From JALEFZ01 sp039817415 (GTDB lineage Bacteria > Bacteroidota > Bacteroidia > J057), in the NCBI GenBank assembly GCA_039817415.1, contig JBCBVV010000005.1, positions 1-64,000 on the forward strand: 64,000 nucleotides of DNA, read 5' to 3'. The stretch's first letter is position 1, and every line of letters begins with the position of its first letter. The notes under the pieces were generated by a model. The model worked only from the letters and a program-made list of their open reading frames with translations, did no database searches and was not told the origin of the DNA. The position numbers and the translations under genes were made by a program. Of the stretch, positions 1 to 8,740 are shown piece by piece.

Positions 1-204
1 GTCATTTTCTAAAATCTCTTCGAAGTAGGTTACGGCTTTATCGCGGATGGATCTCAATCCGGAAGTCATCAGAAAAAGCTGATTATTTCCCCGGGAATGG
101 ATGGTTATTTTTTTCGCAGTTGTAGTTTCTGATCCGGAAGTAATTCTGGTATCAGCGAGTGCAACTAGTCCTTCTTCTACTTTGATGCCTAGGCAATATG
201 TCAT
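1..204 (-). CDS. Anbu-type proteasome-like peptidase (3' part beyond window)
   Basis: Only the first 68 codons are present; the gene runs off the left edge. The start is the ATG whose complement lies at 202-204. The product begins MTYCLGIKVEEGLVALADTR. This is the N-terminal strand pattern of the proteasome-type Ntn hydrolase family COG3484, known as Anbu or bacterial proteasome homologue, related to HslV and proteasome beta subunits. Family members are cytosolic and assemble into rings or helices; their substrates are not established. The gene follows the alpha-E gene on the same strand after about 45 bases. That is the expected neighbourhood, since Anbu is known to travel with alpha-E, ATP-grasp and transglutaminase genes. 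The identification rests on the N-terminus plus context. Confidence 0.8.
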   Translation of the reverse strand, partial: MTYCLGIKVEEGLVALADTRITSGSETTTAKKITIHSRGNNQLFLMTSGLRSIRDKAVTYFEEILEND

Positions 205-249
205 GGTAAAATTTTATTCGAAATAGGTGAATTCAGTCGTAAGAATGCG

Positions 250-1188
250 CTAGGAAGTTTGGAAATATTTTTGTTCGATCAGCTCATGGAGAGAATAAAT
301 ATCCATTAACGAATCGTGAAGAAATTGGAATACATCTCCTTCGATTTCTTTGATTTCCAGGTATTGAAAATGGCTGGATAATTTTCCCGCCTTGAAAAAG
401 AGGGGCTCCTTGACTTCGGAAGCAAAGGTCAAGCGCGACAACAAATCCTTAATATATAATAGGTTGTAGGCAATTGACCGAGGGAACATGGAATTTGTCA
501 GCAGGAACTCCAAAACGGTACTCTGCTTTTGTGCCTTTCTATAGGTCCTTTTGTACATGTCAAATGCTTCTAGAACCTTTAGGGTAATGGTCCATTGGTA
601 GCGTTGCAAGGGAATATTCGACCCATTTTCTGTAACTACATTGATATCGGTCATTTTGGAACTCAGAATACGGATAATCTGAGCAGCCCGCTCAAGGTGA
701 ATACCCAATTCGATAAATACCCAAATATCATCATGTAGCAAAGTATGGTTTAGGTAGGATCGAATAATCGAACAATGCTTAGTTGCTTGCAAACTGAAGT
801 CATACAAGCCTCTGGTCTTATAAAAATCTACTGAATATTCTTTGACAAAGAGATAGTACTGATTGATCACTTCCCAAAGCTCAGAGGAAACTGTATACCT
901 AACGGGTCTTGCATTTTCTCTTGCGGCACGAACTGTAGAGAAAAGGGAGTTCGGATTATCTGGGTCCATGCCCACTTCTACCAGGACCTTTTGTTCTTCG
1001 ACGGCTTCCTGCGAATCAAATTCCATCCCATACATGGTCAGGATAGACTTTAGGATAAAGTCCTTGTTTTGACTCATGGGAGCATCAAGGATAGAAAAGT
1101 ATTGTACACGCAGGTATCTGGCCAGATGCTCAGAGCGTTCTATATACCTTCCTGTCCAATAAAGAGAATTGGCTACTCTAGCTAGCAT
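250..1188 (-). CDS. alpha-E domain protein (COG2307)
   Basis: A 312-residue, largely alpha-helical protein that begins MLARVANSLYWTGRYIERSE, the signature N-terminus of the alpha-E family (PF04168). The full-length domain is present, with the expected conserved stretches around YNPHF-like and HDDIW segments in the middle. No signal peptide or membrane segment is visible, so it should be cytosolic. The biochemical role is unknown. By family knowledge it always accompanies the circularly permuted ATP-grasp ligase and is thought to assist a peptide or amide ligation pathway. It lies 9 bases downstream of the ATP-grasp gene on the same strand, implying co-transcription, with the Anbu gene next in line. 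Confidence 0.88.
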   Translation of the reverse strand: MLARVANSLYWTGRYIERSEHLARYLRVQYFSILDAPMSQNKDFILKSILTMYGMEFDSQEAVEEQKVLVEVGMDPDNPNSLFSTVRAARENARPVRYTVSSELWEVINQYYLFVKEYSVDFYKTRGLYDFSLQATKHCSIIRSYLNHTLLHDDIWVFIELGIHLERAAQIIRILSSKMTDINVVTENGSNIPLQRYQWTITLKVLEAFDMYKRTYRKAQKQSTVLEFLLTNSMFPRSIAYNLLYIKDLLSRLTFASEVKEPLFFKAGKLSSHFQYLEIKEIEGDVFQFLHDSLMDIYSLHELIEQKYFQTS

Positions 1189-1197
1189 AGGGATTAA

Positions 1198-2661
1198 TTA
1201 GTCAGACAATATCCAAGTATCCTTTGAGCCACCCCCTTGGGAAGAGTTGACAATCAAACTCCCTCTCTTCAATGCTACACGAGTCAATCCTCCAGGCAGG
1301 ACATAAGTCTGGTCTTTGCCCATCAAGGTAAATGTTCTTAAGTCTATGTGGCGAGGTTCAAAGGCATCCGATTCTTCGATATAAGTAGAATGAACCGACA
1401 GCATCATTTTGGGTTGGGCGATAAAGTTCCTTGGATTGGCCTTGATCTTCTTGGCCAGTTCCCCCAATTCCTTCTTTGACAATTTATCGCATATAGTTAC
1501 CCCGTATCCTCCTGACATATCTACTGGTTTAACAACCAATTCCTGTAGGTGAGAAAGCACATATTCAAGATGCTTGGGCTTCTCACAAATGTAGGTAGGA
1601 ACATTACGAATGATAGGCTCCTGCTTGAGGTAGTACTTGATCATGTCAGGTACAAAAGAGCATATCGCCTTGTCATCCGACACCCCCGTTCCAGGAGCAT
1701 TCACAAGGGTGACATTTCCTTTGAGGTAGGCGCGCATCAGGCCTTTGACTCCCAACAAGGAGTCCTCCCTGAAAATCTCAGGATCAAGAAAATCATCGTC
1801 AATCCTTCTGTAGATCACATCTACTCTTTCCAATCCCCGGATCGTTCTCATGAAAACAGCATCATTCTCTACGATCAAATCTTTGCCTTCTACCAAGTCA
1901 ATCCCCATGGATTGCGCCAAAAAGGAATGCTCAAAGTAGGCTGAGTTATACTGCCCGGGAGTCAACAATACGCAAACAGGTTCATCGTCCTCTTGAGGGG
2001 CAACTGATTGGAGTGTCTGCAATAGCATGGCTGGGTATTGACTGACAGACTGAACCGGCATGACCTTGAAGAAATCCGAAAGCGTTCTTTTCATCGCTTC
2101 CCGGTTGTTGAGCACATAACTCACACCCGAAGGGCATCTCAGGTTGTCTTCTAGCACATAGAAGTTACCATCTTTGTGCCTAATCAAGTCTGTCCCACTA
2201 ATATGCGTATAGATTTCCCCTATTGGATTGAAGTTGACCATTTCTTTACAGAAGTGAGGCGAACTCTCTATAAGAGAAGCAGGAATGACTTTATCTTTTA
2301 GGATTCTCTGGTGAGAATATATATCCTTCAGGAAAAGATTGAGGGCTGTGTTTCTTTGCACGAGGCCTTGTTCAAGTACAGCCCATTCTTCTTGTTCGAT
2401 TACCCTTGGAAAGAGGTCGAACGGGAATATTTTTTCTGTCCCAGAAGCTTTTTCGTCATAGACAGCGTAGGTAATCCCTTGGTTGAGAAAGGAGAGCTTA
2501 ACGTATTCATTAAGCTGTTTGAAATCAGGATGAGAGAGAGAATGAAAAAGCTGCCTTATTTTATCGTAATGATTTCTGGCTTGGGAGGCCGAGCTATGGA
2601 CTTCATCGAGCATTTCAGGTGGGACGGAATAGGCCGCAAATAGGCCGTTATTGCTTTCCAT
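1198..2661 (-). CDS. circularly permuted ATP-grasp ligase (COG2308)
   Basis: A 487-residue cytosolic protein matching the circularly permuted ATP-grasp family (CP_ATPgrasp, PF14403/PF04174) in length and motifs. The N-terminal part includes the typical LEDNLRCPSGVSYVL stretch (residues about 171-185). The central part has RRIDDDFLDP, and the C-terminal part has VVKPVDMSGGYG followed by DLRTF. ATP-grasp enzymes join a carboxylate to an amine or thiol through an acyl phosphate; the substrate here is unknown. It is the first gene of a minus-strand unit with alpha-E and Anbu. It shares a 101-base divergent region with the transglutaminase-DUF2126 gene, so the two halves of the cluster are probably regulated together. 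Confidence 0.9.
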   Translation of the reverse strand: MESNNGLFAAYSVPPEMLDEVHSSASQARNHYDKIRQLFHSLSHPDFKQLNEYVKLSFLNQGITYAVYDEKASGTEKIFPFDLFPRVIEQEEWAVLEQGLVQRNTALNLFLKDIYSHQRILKDKVIPASLIESSPHFCKEMVNFNPIGEIYTHISGTDLIRHKDGNFYVLEDNLRCPSGVSYVLNNREAMKRTLSDFFKVMPVQSVSQYPAMLLQTLQSVAPQEDDEPVCVLLTPGQYNSAYFEHSFLAQSMGIDLVEGKDLIVENDAVFMRTIRGLERVDVIYRRIDDDFLDPEIFREDSLLGVKGLMRAYLKGNVTLVNAPGTGVSDDKAICSFVPDMIKYYLKQEPIIRNVPTYICEKPKHLEYVLSHLQELVVKPVDMSGGYGVTICDKLSKKELGELAKKIKANPRNFIAQPKMMLSVHSTYIEESDAFEPRHIDLRTFTLMGKDQTYVLPGGLTRVALKRGSLIVNSSQGGGSKDTWILSD

Positions 2662-2762
2662 AGGCTTGGTTTTGCATCGTGCTTTTCATATGCGTAAAGA
2701 TTGTAAAAAAATCAAACATAATTGATGCATTTTGAGATATTTGTAAAAAATTACCTACATCC
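2662..2762. promoter_or_regulatory. divergent promoter region of the amidoligase cluster
   Basis: This AT-rich 101-base gap separates the divergently read ATP-grasp and transglutaminase genes. For the plus strand, GATATTTG at 2736-2743 matches the Bacteroidota -7 element TAnnTTTG at seven of eight positions and lies 19 bases before the ATG. No clear -33 TTTG stands at the ideal distance. I see no operator-like palindrome. Confidence 0.4.
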
Positions 2763-5700
2763 ATGAGCATTCAAGTAGCCATACGCCATAGGACCAAGTA
2801 TACCTACGATCGTTTCGTAAAATTATGGCCTCAAAGTATCAGGCTCAGACCCGCTCCTCACACTCGCACACCCATCCTGGGATATGCGCTAAAAATTCAG
2901 CCAGAAGAGCACTTCATCAATTGGCAACAAGACCCCTTTGGAAACTACGTGGCAAGGGTGGTTTTTCCTGAAAAGACCCGAGAGTTTCAGGTGGATGTAG
3001 AAGTCATCGCTGAAATGGTGAGCATCAATCCTTTTGACTTCTTTCTTGAAGAATATGCCGAAAAAGTTCCTTTTCATTATGATGCTCAACTCAAGAAGGA
3101 ACTCTCCCCCTATCTCGAAATCAAGGAAGCAGGCCCTCTCCTTCAATCCTGGGTAACCCAAGCCAAAGATTTCCAAAACCAGCATGAAAGAACTGTTGAT
3201 TTCTTGGTATCTCTCAACCAAGCCCTAAATCAGGAAATTGAATATTCCATTCGAATGGAACCTGGAATCCAGGCTTGCGAAGTTACCCTTGGCAAAGCCA
3301 TAGGGAGTTGTAGGGACTCAGCATGGGTGATGGTCCAACTCTTGAGACATCTTGGCATGGCTGCCCGTTTTGTATCTGGCTATCTGGTTCAATTGACAGC
3401 AGATGAGAAGGTATTGGATGGACCTTCAGGACCTGAGACAGATTTTACCGACTTACACGCATGGGCAGAAGTCTATCTTCCTGGTGCAGGATGGGTAGGA
3501 ATGGATGTTACTTCAGGTTTACTAGCTGGTGAAGGCCATATTCCGCTTGCATGTACACCTGATCCCAGCAGTGCAGCTCCTATTAGTGGGGGGCTAGAGA
3601 AATGTGAAACGACCTTCTCCTTTGAAAATATCGTTGAAAGAATTTGGGAAAGGCCTCGTGTCTCCAAACCCTTGAATGATAGCCAATGGGAAGAAGCCTT
3701 GGCATTAGGATACAAAGTTGAAGAAGAAATGCAGGCAGCTGATATGCGCCTGACCATGGGAGGAGAACCGACCTTTGTTTCTTCTCTGGATATGGAATCT
3801 GCACAATGGAACAATCAAGCAGATGGTCTGGACAAAAGAAGAATGGCTTGGGACCTAAGTGAGCGCTTGTTGGGACATTTTGGTAAAGGTGGATTTGTTC
3901 ATTCAGGCCAAGGGAAATGGTATCCTGGTGAACCCATTCCCCGTTGGCAGCATATCATTTACTGGCGAAAGGATGGTCAAACCATTTGGCAAAATCCAAG
4001 TCTACTGGCCAATCCAAATGAATCCTACGCAATTGATGTTCAGACCTCACAGACTTTTCTTCAGAAACTAGCGGGTAAACTAGGGGTAGCCCACAGCAAC
4101 TGTATCGCTGCATTTGAAGATGAATTCTATTATATGTGGGAACAAGGTAACCTGCCAGTCAACCTTGATCCCAACGACCCCAATCCTGAAGGAAAGTTGG
4201 AACGAAAAAACCTAGCAGAAATCCTCGAACGGGGGATGGATACGCCAAGAGGTTTTGTTCTCCCCTTAACCTGGAATATATCTAACCAAAAATGGCAGAG
4301 CTGTAAGTGGATATTCAAGAGAAAACAACTCTTCCTTCTTCCAGGAAACTCCGCCATGGGCGTAAGGCTGCCCTTGGATAGACTCCCTTTTCAGGTTCCC
4401 GAACAAGAGGAGCCTATTGTAGAGTCGAGTCCACTTGAAAGTCATACAGAACTGGCTGGCTTTGATTCGCTAAACGAACGAATCATCAATCGCAAAGGGC
4501 AAGAGAATGAAGTTTCTACCCATGCAGCCCCTTCTCAAAAAGCAGAACATCCTGGAGAATATAGACCCCTTTATCTTATCCAAACCATAAAAACAGCGAT
4601 TTGTGCTGAAGTGAGGAATGGGAAGCTCTATTTGTTCCTACCTCCTATTTCCTATATGGATAATTTCCTTGATCTCTTGAGAAGTATCGAACAAGTAGCC
4701 GAGGAAATGAACCAGCCTATTGTCCTTGAAGGCTATCAACCTCCCTTCGATGCGGGCGTCCAAAAGCTGGGGGTAACACCTGATCCGGGTGTCATTGAGG
4801 TGAATATTCACCCGGCCCAAAGTTGGGGAGAATTGGTCGACAATTATGATGTCCTCTTTGAGAAAGCCCAAGAAAGCCGATTGGGAACAGAGAAATTCAT
4901 GATTGACGGCAAGCATACCGGAACAGGGGGAGGCAATCACATTACCCTTGGGGGATTGAGTCCTGCAGACAGCCCCTTCTTAAGAAGACCAGATCTTCTA
5001 AGATCCTTTGTCAACTTCTGGCAGAATCACCCTGGCCTGTCCTATTTATTTTCCTCTGCTTTTGTGGGCCCTACTTCACAAGCACCACGTGTTGACGAAG
5101 GTCGGCAAGGTATGTTGTATGAACTTCAACTAGCCTTCAACGAATTAGACAGACACCCCAAGCCTCAGCCTTGGTTGGTCGATAGGTTGTTTAGGAATCT
5201 CCTCATCGACATGACGGGTAATACGCACCGAGCTGAGTTTTGTATTGACAAACTATATAGTCCAGATTCTCAGTCGGGGAGATTGGGCATTTTAGAAATG
5301 AGAGGGTTCGATATGCCTCCCCATAAGCATATGGCCTTGCTACAACTTTTATTGATCAGAAGTCTTGCTCTGGCTTTTTGGAAGAAGCCCTACAAGCGCA
5401 AGCTAGTCGACTGGGGAACACGTCTTTATGACAAATTCCTGATTCACCAATTCGTCAAAGAGGACATGGAGGAGGTATGCGAATACCTTCAACGCGAAGG
5501 AATAGCCTTCAAGATGGAGTGGCTAAATTCTTTCTTTGAATTTCGTTTTCCCCTTCTTGGACAGATCAACATGGGCAATATCCACATGGAGGTCCGTGCT
5601 GGTATAGAACCTTGGAATGTACTGGGCGAAGAAATGGGAAGCGGTGGGACTGCTCGATTTGTCGATTCTTCTGTAGAAAGAGTGGAAGTCTTGATCAGGG

Positions 5701-6170
5701 GAATAGAGCGAGAACGATATCAACTTTTGTGTAACCAAACCATTGTTCCCTTAACAGAAACAAGGGAGAAAGGAACTTTTGTAGCAGCCATTCGCTACAA
5801 AGCCTGGAATCCACCTTCTGCCCTACATCCTACTATTGGGGTAGATACTCCTTTGGTTTTTGATCTATTTGATACCTGGAATGAGCGTTCTGTTGGAGGA
5901 TGTACGTACTATGTATCCCACCCAGGCGGGCGAGCCTACGATACGTTCCCCATCAATAGCTATGAAGCTGATTCGAGAAGGGTCAATCGATTTTATGGTC
6001 AAAGCCATACTCCGAGTGAGATCATTCCCCCAGTTCCCTTAACCAAATTTGATCCTCCACAGAGATTTGTTTCGGAGAAATACACCCCTGCTACAGCTTT
6101 TGTCAGAAAAACCGTTCCTGTAGACCCTGATTTTCCGCACACATTGGACCTGCGAAGGGTAGAAAAGTAA
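2763..6170 (+). CDS. transglutaminase-like protein fused to DUF2126 putative amidoligase
   Basis: A 1135-residue fusion. Residues 1 to about 300 form a bacterial transglutaminase-like module (COG1305). Its catalytic Cys is in AIGSCRDSAW (around residue 181), its His in DLHAWAEVYLP, and its Asp in WVGMDVTSG, so the papain-like triad looks intact. Residues from about 320 on are DUF2126 (COG4196, PF09899). This part contains LTMGGEPTFVS, a GTGGGNHITLGG segment and MRGFDMPPHKHM; the family is described as a putative amidoligase. There is no signal peptide, so it is cytosolic. In other genomes the two parts are either fused or adjacent. It probably transfers or ligates amide bonds to a peptide or small substrate together with the divergent ATP-grasp and alpha-E proteins. 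The next gene starts 6 bases after its stop. Confidence 0.9.
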   Translation: MSIQVAIRHRTKYTYDRFVKLWPQSIRLRPAPHTRTPILGYALKIQPEEHFINWQQDPFGNYVARVVFPEKTREFQVDVEVIAEMVSINPFDFFLEEYAEKVPFHYDAQLKKELSPYLEIKEAGPLLQSWVTQAKDFQNQHERTVDFLVSLNQALNQEIEYSIRMEPGIQACEVTLGKAIGSCRDSAWVMVQLLRHLGMAARFVSGYLVQLTADEKVLDGPSGPETDFTDLHAWAEVYLPGAGWVGMDVTSGLLAGEGHIPLACTPDPSSAAPISGGLEKCETTFSFENIVERIWERPRVSKPLNDSQWEEALALGYKVEEEMQAADMRLTMGGEPTFVSSLDMESAQWNNQADGLDKRRMAWDLSERLLGHFGKGGFVHSGQGKWYPGEPIPRWQHIIYWRKDGQTIWQNPSLLANPNESYAIDVQTSQTFLQKLAGKLGVAHSNCIAAFEDEFYYMWEQGNLPVNLDPNDPNPEGKLERKNLAEILERGMDTPRGFVLPLTWNISNQKWQSCKWIFKRKQLFLLPGNSAMGVRLPLDRLPFQVPEQEEPIVESSPLESHTELAGFDSLNERIINRKGQENEVSTHAAPSQKAEHPGEYRPLYLIQTIKTAICAEVRNGKLYLFLPPISYMDNFLDLLRSIEQVAEEMNQPIVLEGYQPPFDAGVQKLGVTPDPGVIEVNIHPAQSWGELVDNYDVLFEKAQESRLGTEKFMIDGKHTGTGGGNHITLGGLSPADSPFLRRPDLLRSFVNFWQNHPGLSYLFSSAFVGPTSQAPRVDEGRQGMLYELQLAFNELDRHPKPQPWLVDRLFRNLLIDMTGNTHRAEFCIDKLYSPDSQSGRLGILEMRGFDMPPHKHMALLQLLLIRSLALAFWKKPYKRKLVDWGTRLYDKFLIHQFVKEDMEEVCEYLQREGIAFKMEWLNSFFEFRFPLLGQINMGNIHMEVRAGIEPWNVLGEEMGSGGTARFVDSSVERVEVLIRGIERERYQLLCNQTIVPLTETREKGTFVAAIRYKAWNPPSALHPTIGVDTPLVFDLFDTWNERSVGGCTYYVSHPGGRAYDTFPINSYEADSRRVNRFYGQSHTPSEIIPPVPLTKFDPPQRFVSEKYTPATAFVRKTVPVDPDFPHTLDLRRVEK

Positions 6171-6176
6171 AGTAGC

Positions 6177-6629
6177 ATGATTGAAAGGGTAAAAGTTGTT
6201 GCCAAGGTGGTAGAAGGCCATCGTGTTGCCTCTGGCTCAAATGATGATGAGCGTTACCCAGGGGGAACTTTAGCCTTACAAATCCCCTATTTTCAGGCAA
6301 GAGGTATAGATTTATCTATTTACTATAGAGGGACATTGAATGTAGATATTTCCCCAAAGGAATTTGCCATCAAACGCCCCTTACACCTTGTCCATCAGCT
6401 TGATTGGTCGCCTTTTATTCCGCCCGAAAACTTCTTCTTTTTTGATTTACGACTTACCTTCGAAGGAAATATCTACGAAGGGCTAGTCTATATGCCTGAC
6501 CCTTCGACCAAAGAAGATCATCCTCAGGCCTCAGGTATTTTGGAACTAATCCTACCTAGGATTCCAAATATAGGCTATGGAGATCATGTAGAAATTGAAT
6601 TGCATTCGGATCAATTGGCCATTATTTAG
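6177..6629 (+). CDS. small protein resembling CTP-dependent riboflavin kinase (RibK-like)
   Basis: A 150-residue cytosolic protein that would usually be left hypothetical. By eye it follows the archaeal CTP-dependent riboflavin kinase layout (DUF120/RibK, PF01982). There is an N-terminal strand with VVEGHRVASG (residues 11-20), then YYRGTLNVDI (49-58), where RibK has PYPGTLNVKL. Next comes a PSTKEDHP segment where RibK has its PKKTYH-like loop, then ILELILPR (121-128) and GYGDHVEIEL (133-142), where RibK ends IEIIAP...LKDGDVIKI. The Thr and Asn of GTLN, which bind the metal-nucleotide in RibK, are kept. It starts 6 bases after the transglutaminase-DUF2126 stop, so the two are almost surely co-transcribed. 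Whether it still phosphorylates anything is unknown. Confidence 0.6.
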   Translation: MIERVKVVAKVVEGHRVASGSNDDERYPGGTLALQIPYFQARGIDLSIYYRGTLNVDISPKEFAIKRPLHLVHQLDWSPFIPPENFFFFDLRLTFEGNIYEGLVYMPDPSTKEDHPQASGILELILPRIPNIGYGDHVEIELHSDQLAII

Positions 6630-6648
6630 CTTCTGAACTTCCTCCAAT

Positions 6649-7572
6649 ATGACTCAACTCTTACGACTACTCGTTAGCTCCCTTCTGATTCTCCTTTTGG
6701 CTTGCGAAAAAGAAGAGCCCAAGGCAAAAAGCCCTTCAAATGAATTTGAATTGGCCTGGGTTTCCAACAGAATGGACAATCAATTAGGAATTTTCATCAA
6801 GGATATGACTTCGGAAGAGGCTACTCCCCTTTTTCTTGAAAAAGAGTATTCTCCCTACAATCTCAATTGGGATCCATCTCAAAAGAACATGGTTTTTGTA
6901 TCAAGGGGAGATCTATACTTGCTAGATACTGAATCTAGGGCGGCTCGCCCCTTGACTTCGGGAGATGCGAAAGAAGGCCAGGCCAGTTTTCAACCAGATG
7001 GAATAAACCTGGTATACAAATCAACCAGGGACGACATTAAGGGAGAGTTTTACCAGCAGTCCATCAAGGATACACTTAGCAAAAGGCTAACAGAAAATCT
7101 ACTCTATGACATGGCGCCCGCTGTTTCTCCAGATGGAAAGAGGATCGCTTCCTGTCAGGAATTGAAACAGGATGCTAGTGTCAAATCCGTTTTTACGGGC
7201 ATAAGCATCATGGATTTGTCAAGTGGAGAAAGCAAAGTCTTAACTGCTGCTGCTGCACAGGATTGTATGCCTGATTGGTCTCCAAATGGCAAGAAAATAG
7301 CCTTTCATAGGTGCGAAAAGGGCAGTTGCCAGATCTACGTGATGAATGCAGATGGCTCTGAGCTCAACAATATTTCAAATGACGAGTTTGACAGTCGCTG
7401 GCCCAAGTGGTCTCCAGATGGGGAGTGGATTGCCTACACCACGAGTCGAAATGGGCAATCAGACATTTATCTCATGAGGGCTGATGGAAGCATGAAGCAG
7501 GCATTTACCTCTGATGGCGGAAGGGATGAAATTGCGGTTTGGCGAAGAAAGTCTGTCAAACAAAACCCCTAG
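6649..7572 (+). CDS. TolB/PD40-type beta-propeller lipoprotein
   Basis: A 307-residue protein with a lipoprotein signal peptide ending in the lipobox LLLAC (Cys at residue 19), so it should be membrane-anchored on the periplasmic side. The mature part is a six-bladed TolB-type propeller of PD40 repeats. The recurring strand pattern is SPDGKRIA / SPNGKKIAFH / SPDGEWIAYTT, each preceded by P.WS and followed by IY.MNADGS or IYLMRADGS. Such propellers usually bind proteins or glycans. It starts 19 bases after the RibK-like gene and could be the last member of that transcript, though no functional tie is known. Confidence 0.85.
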   Translation: MTQLLRLLVSSLLILLLACEKEEPKAKSPSNEFELAWVSNRMDNQLGIFIKDMTSEEATPLFLEKEYSPYNLNWDPSQKNMVFVSRGDLYLLDTESRAARPLTSGDAKEGQASFQPDGINLVYKSTRDDIKGEFYQQSIKDTLSKRLTENLLYDMAPAVSPDGKRIASCQELKQDASVKSVFTGISIMDLSSGESKVLTAAAAQDCMPDWSPNGKKIAFHRCEKGSCQIYVMNADGSELNNISNDEFDSRWPKWSPDGEWIAYTTSRNGQSDIYLMRADGSMKQAFTSDGGRDEIAVWRRKSVKQNP

Positions 7573-7626
7573 CCTATTGTAAATCAGTATATTTTATAGC
7601 TTTTTTGCGCCTCAAACAACAAGACG

Positions 7627-8622
7627 ATGGAACAATATAGTGAGGAGGAAATTCTTCAAATGGCGGATGTAGCCTGGGAGCACATGGATCTAGGTGAGTA
7701 TGATGAAGCCTTGGTAATCGCAGAAGAATTGGTAAAGCTGAATCAGGAGGTAGGCTATACCTTGAAAGCCAGTTTGCTTGTCCTACAGGAGGAACCCGAT
7801 ACAGCCGTAGAAACCCTTAAGGAAGGAATTGGAAAATTTGAAGGAGCTTGGCGTCTACACATGGACCTTGCCAATATCTATGCACAGATCGGGGAGGCGA
7901 ATGCGGCCATGGAAGTTCTGGACGAAGCAGAGAAGATTGAAGGCGCGCAAATACACTGGATCAATATCAACAGAGGAATTACCCTCTTTAGAAGTGGTCA
8001 AGTTGATGATGCACTCAACCTCCTCCAACAAATCGAAGAACCAGAGGCTATTTCAGAAGCTTTCTCCCTTCAGTTGGAAATTCTGGATACCATCCACCGC
8101 CATGATCTGATTGTCGATCTTATCGAGGAGGAATTGCATTTGCTTCCAGTCCCCAACGATCGCCATGAAGCTTCTACCCTAGCTAATATTTTGGCGAGAG
8201 CTGCTGCAGCTTATTGGTACGAGGACGAAGAACAGGAAGACAAAATCCAACACTATCTCAGACAGGCGGTTGAATACCATCGTGGCAATGAAATTGCCAT
8301 GTGGCTAGACAGAGAAATGGATGGAGATTTTGATGAAAATTCTCATGTCTACGAACTTATTCTTGAGGGAGAACTAGAAAGAGATACTGAAACGGAAGGA
8401 GAAGAATGGGTTACCTTCCACTGTCATTATGTTGCGGCTGCACGAAGCCCTGAAGATGCACTCAACCTAATCAAAGAGTACGAAATTGAACAAATAGATA
8501 AAAATAGCCTCAAAATACTCGAAATAGAATCCAATGAGAATGTCGAAGAAGCACCTCTCGGCCTCTACTACATCGGTGAACTCATGCTGATTCTGGAGCA
8601 GGAGGAAGAGAACGCTGAATAA
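7627..8622 (+). CDS. acidic tetratricopeptide-repeat protein
   Basis: A 331-residue, strongly acidic cytosolic protein (no signal peptide). Its helical repeats of about 34 residues fit TPRs, for example AWEHMDLGEYDEALVIAEEL near the start and DLANIYAQIGEANAAMEVLDEA in the middle. The C-terminal third is less repeat-like and rich in Glu. TPR proteins act as protein-interaction scaffolds; no partner is evident here. It lies 54 bases after the propeller lipoprotein and 118 bases before pgk. No terminator is visible on either side, so operon membership is uncertain. Confidence 0.75.
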   Translation: MEQYSEEEILQMADVAWEHMDLGEYDEALVIAEELVKLNQEVGYTLKASLLVLQEEPDTAVETLKEGIGKFEGAWRLHMDLANIYAQIGEANAAMEVLDEAEKIEGAQIHWININRGITLFRSGQVDDALNLLQQIEEPEAISEAFSLQLEILDTIHRHDLIVDLIEEELHLLPVPNDRHEASTLANILARAAAAYWYEDEEQEDKIQHYLRQAVEYHRGNEIAMWLDREMDGDFDENSHVYELILEGELERDTETEGEEWVTFHCHYVAAARSPEDALNLIKEYEIEQIDKNSLKILEIESNENVEEAPLGLYYIGELMLILEQEEENAE

Positions 8623-8740
8623 GGGAAAGGACAGTATTGCTCATGGCTACTGCATCCAAATCAAAAGACGTTCTGGTTATTTTCTTTTTACATCTTTATG
8701 TTAATTTCGCTGCATAAGGAACCACATACATTCTTTTTCT

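Noticed and set aside
863..1072. Open frame antisense to the alpha-E gene
   Set aside because: It overlaps a conserved gene entirely and has no domain, start context or codon pattern of its own.
1549..1944. 131-codon frame antisense to the ATP-grasp gene
   Set aside because: It lies wholly inside a well-supported gene; it looks like a mirror of its codon bias.
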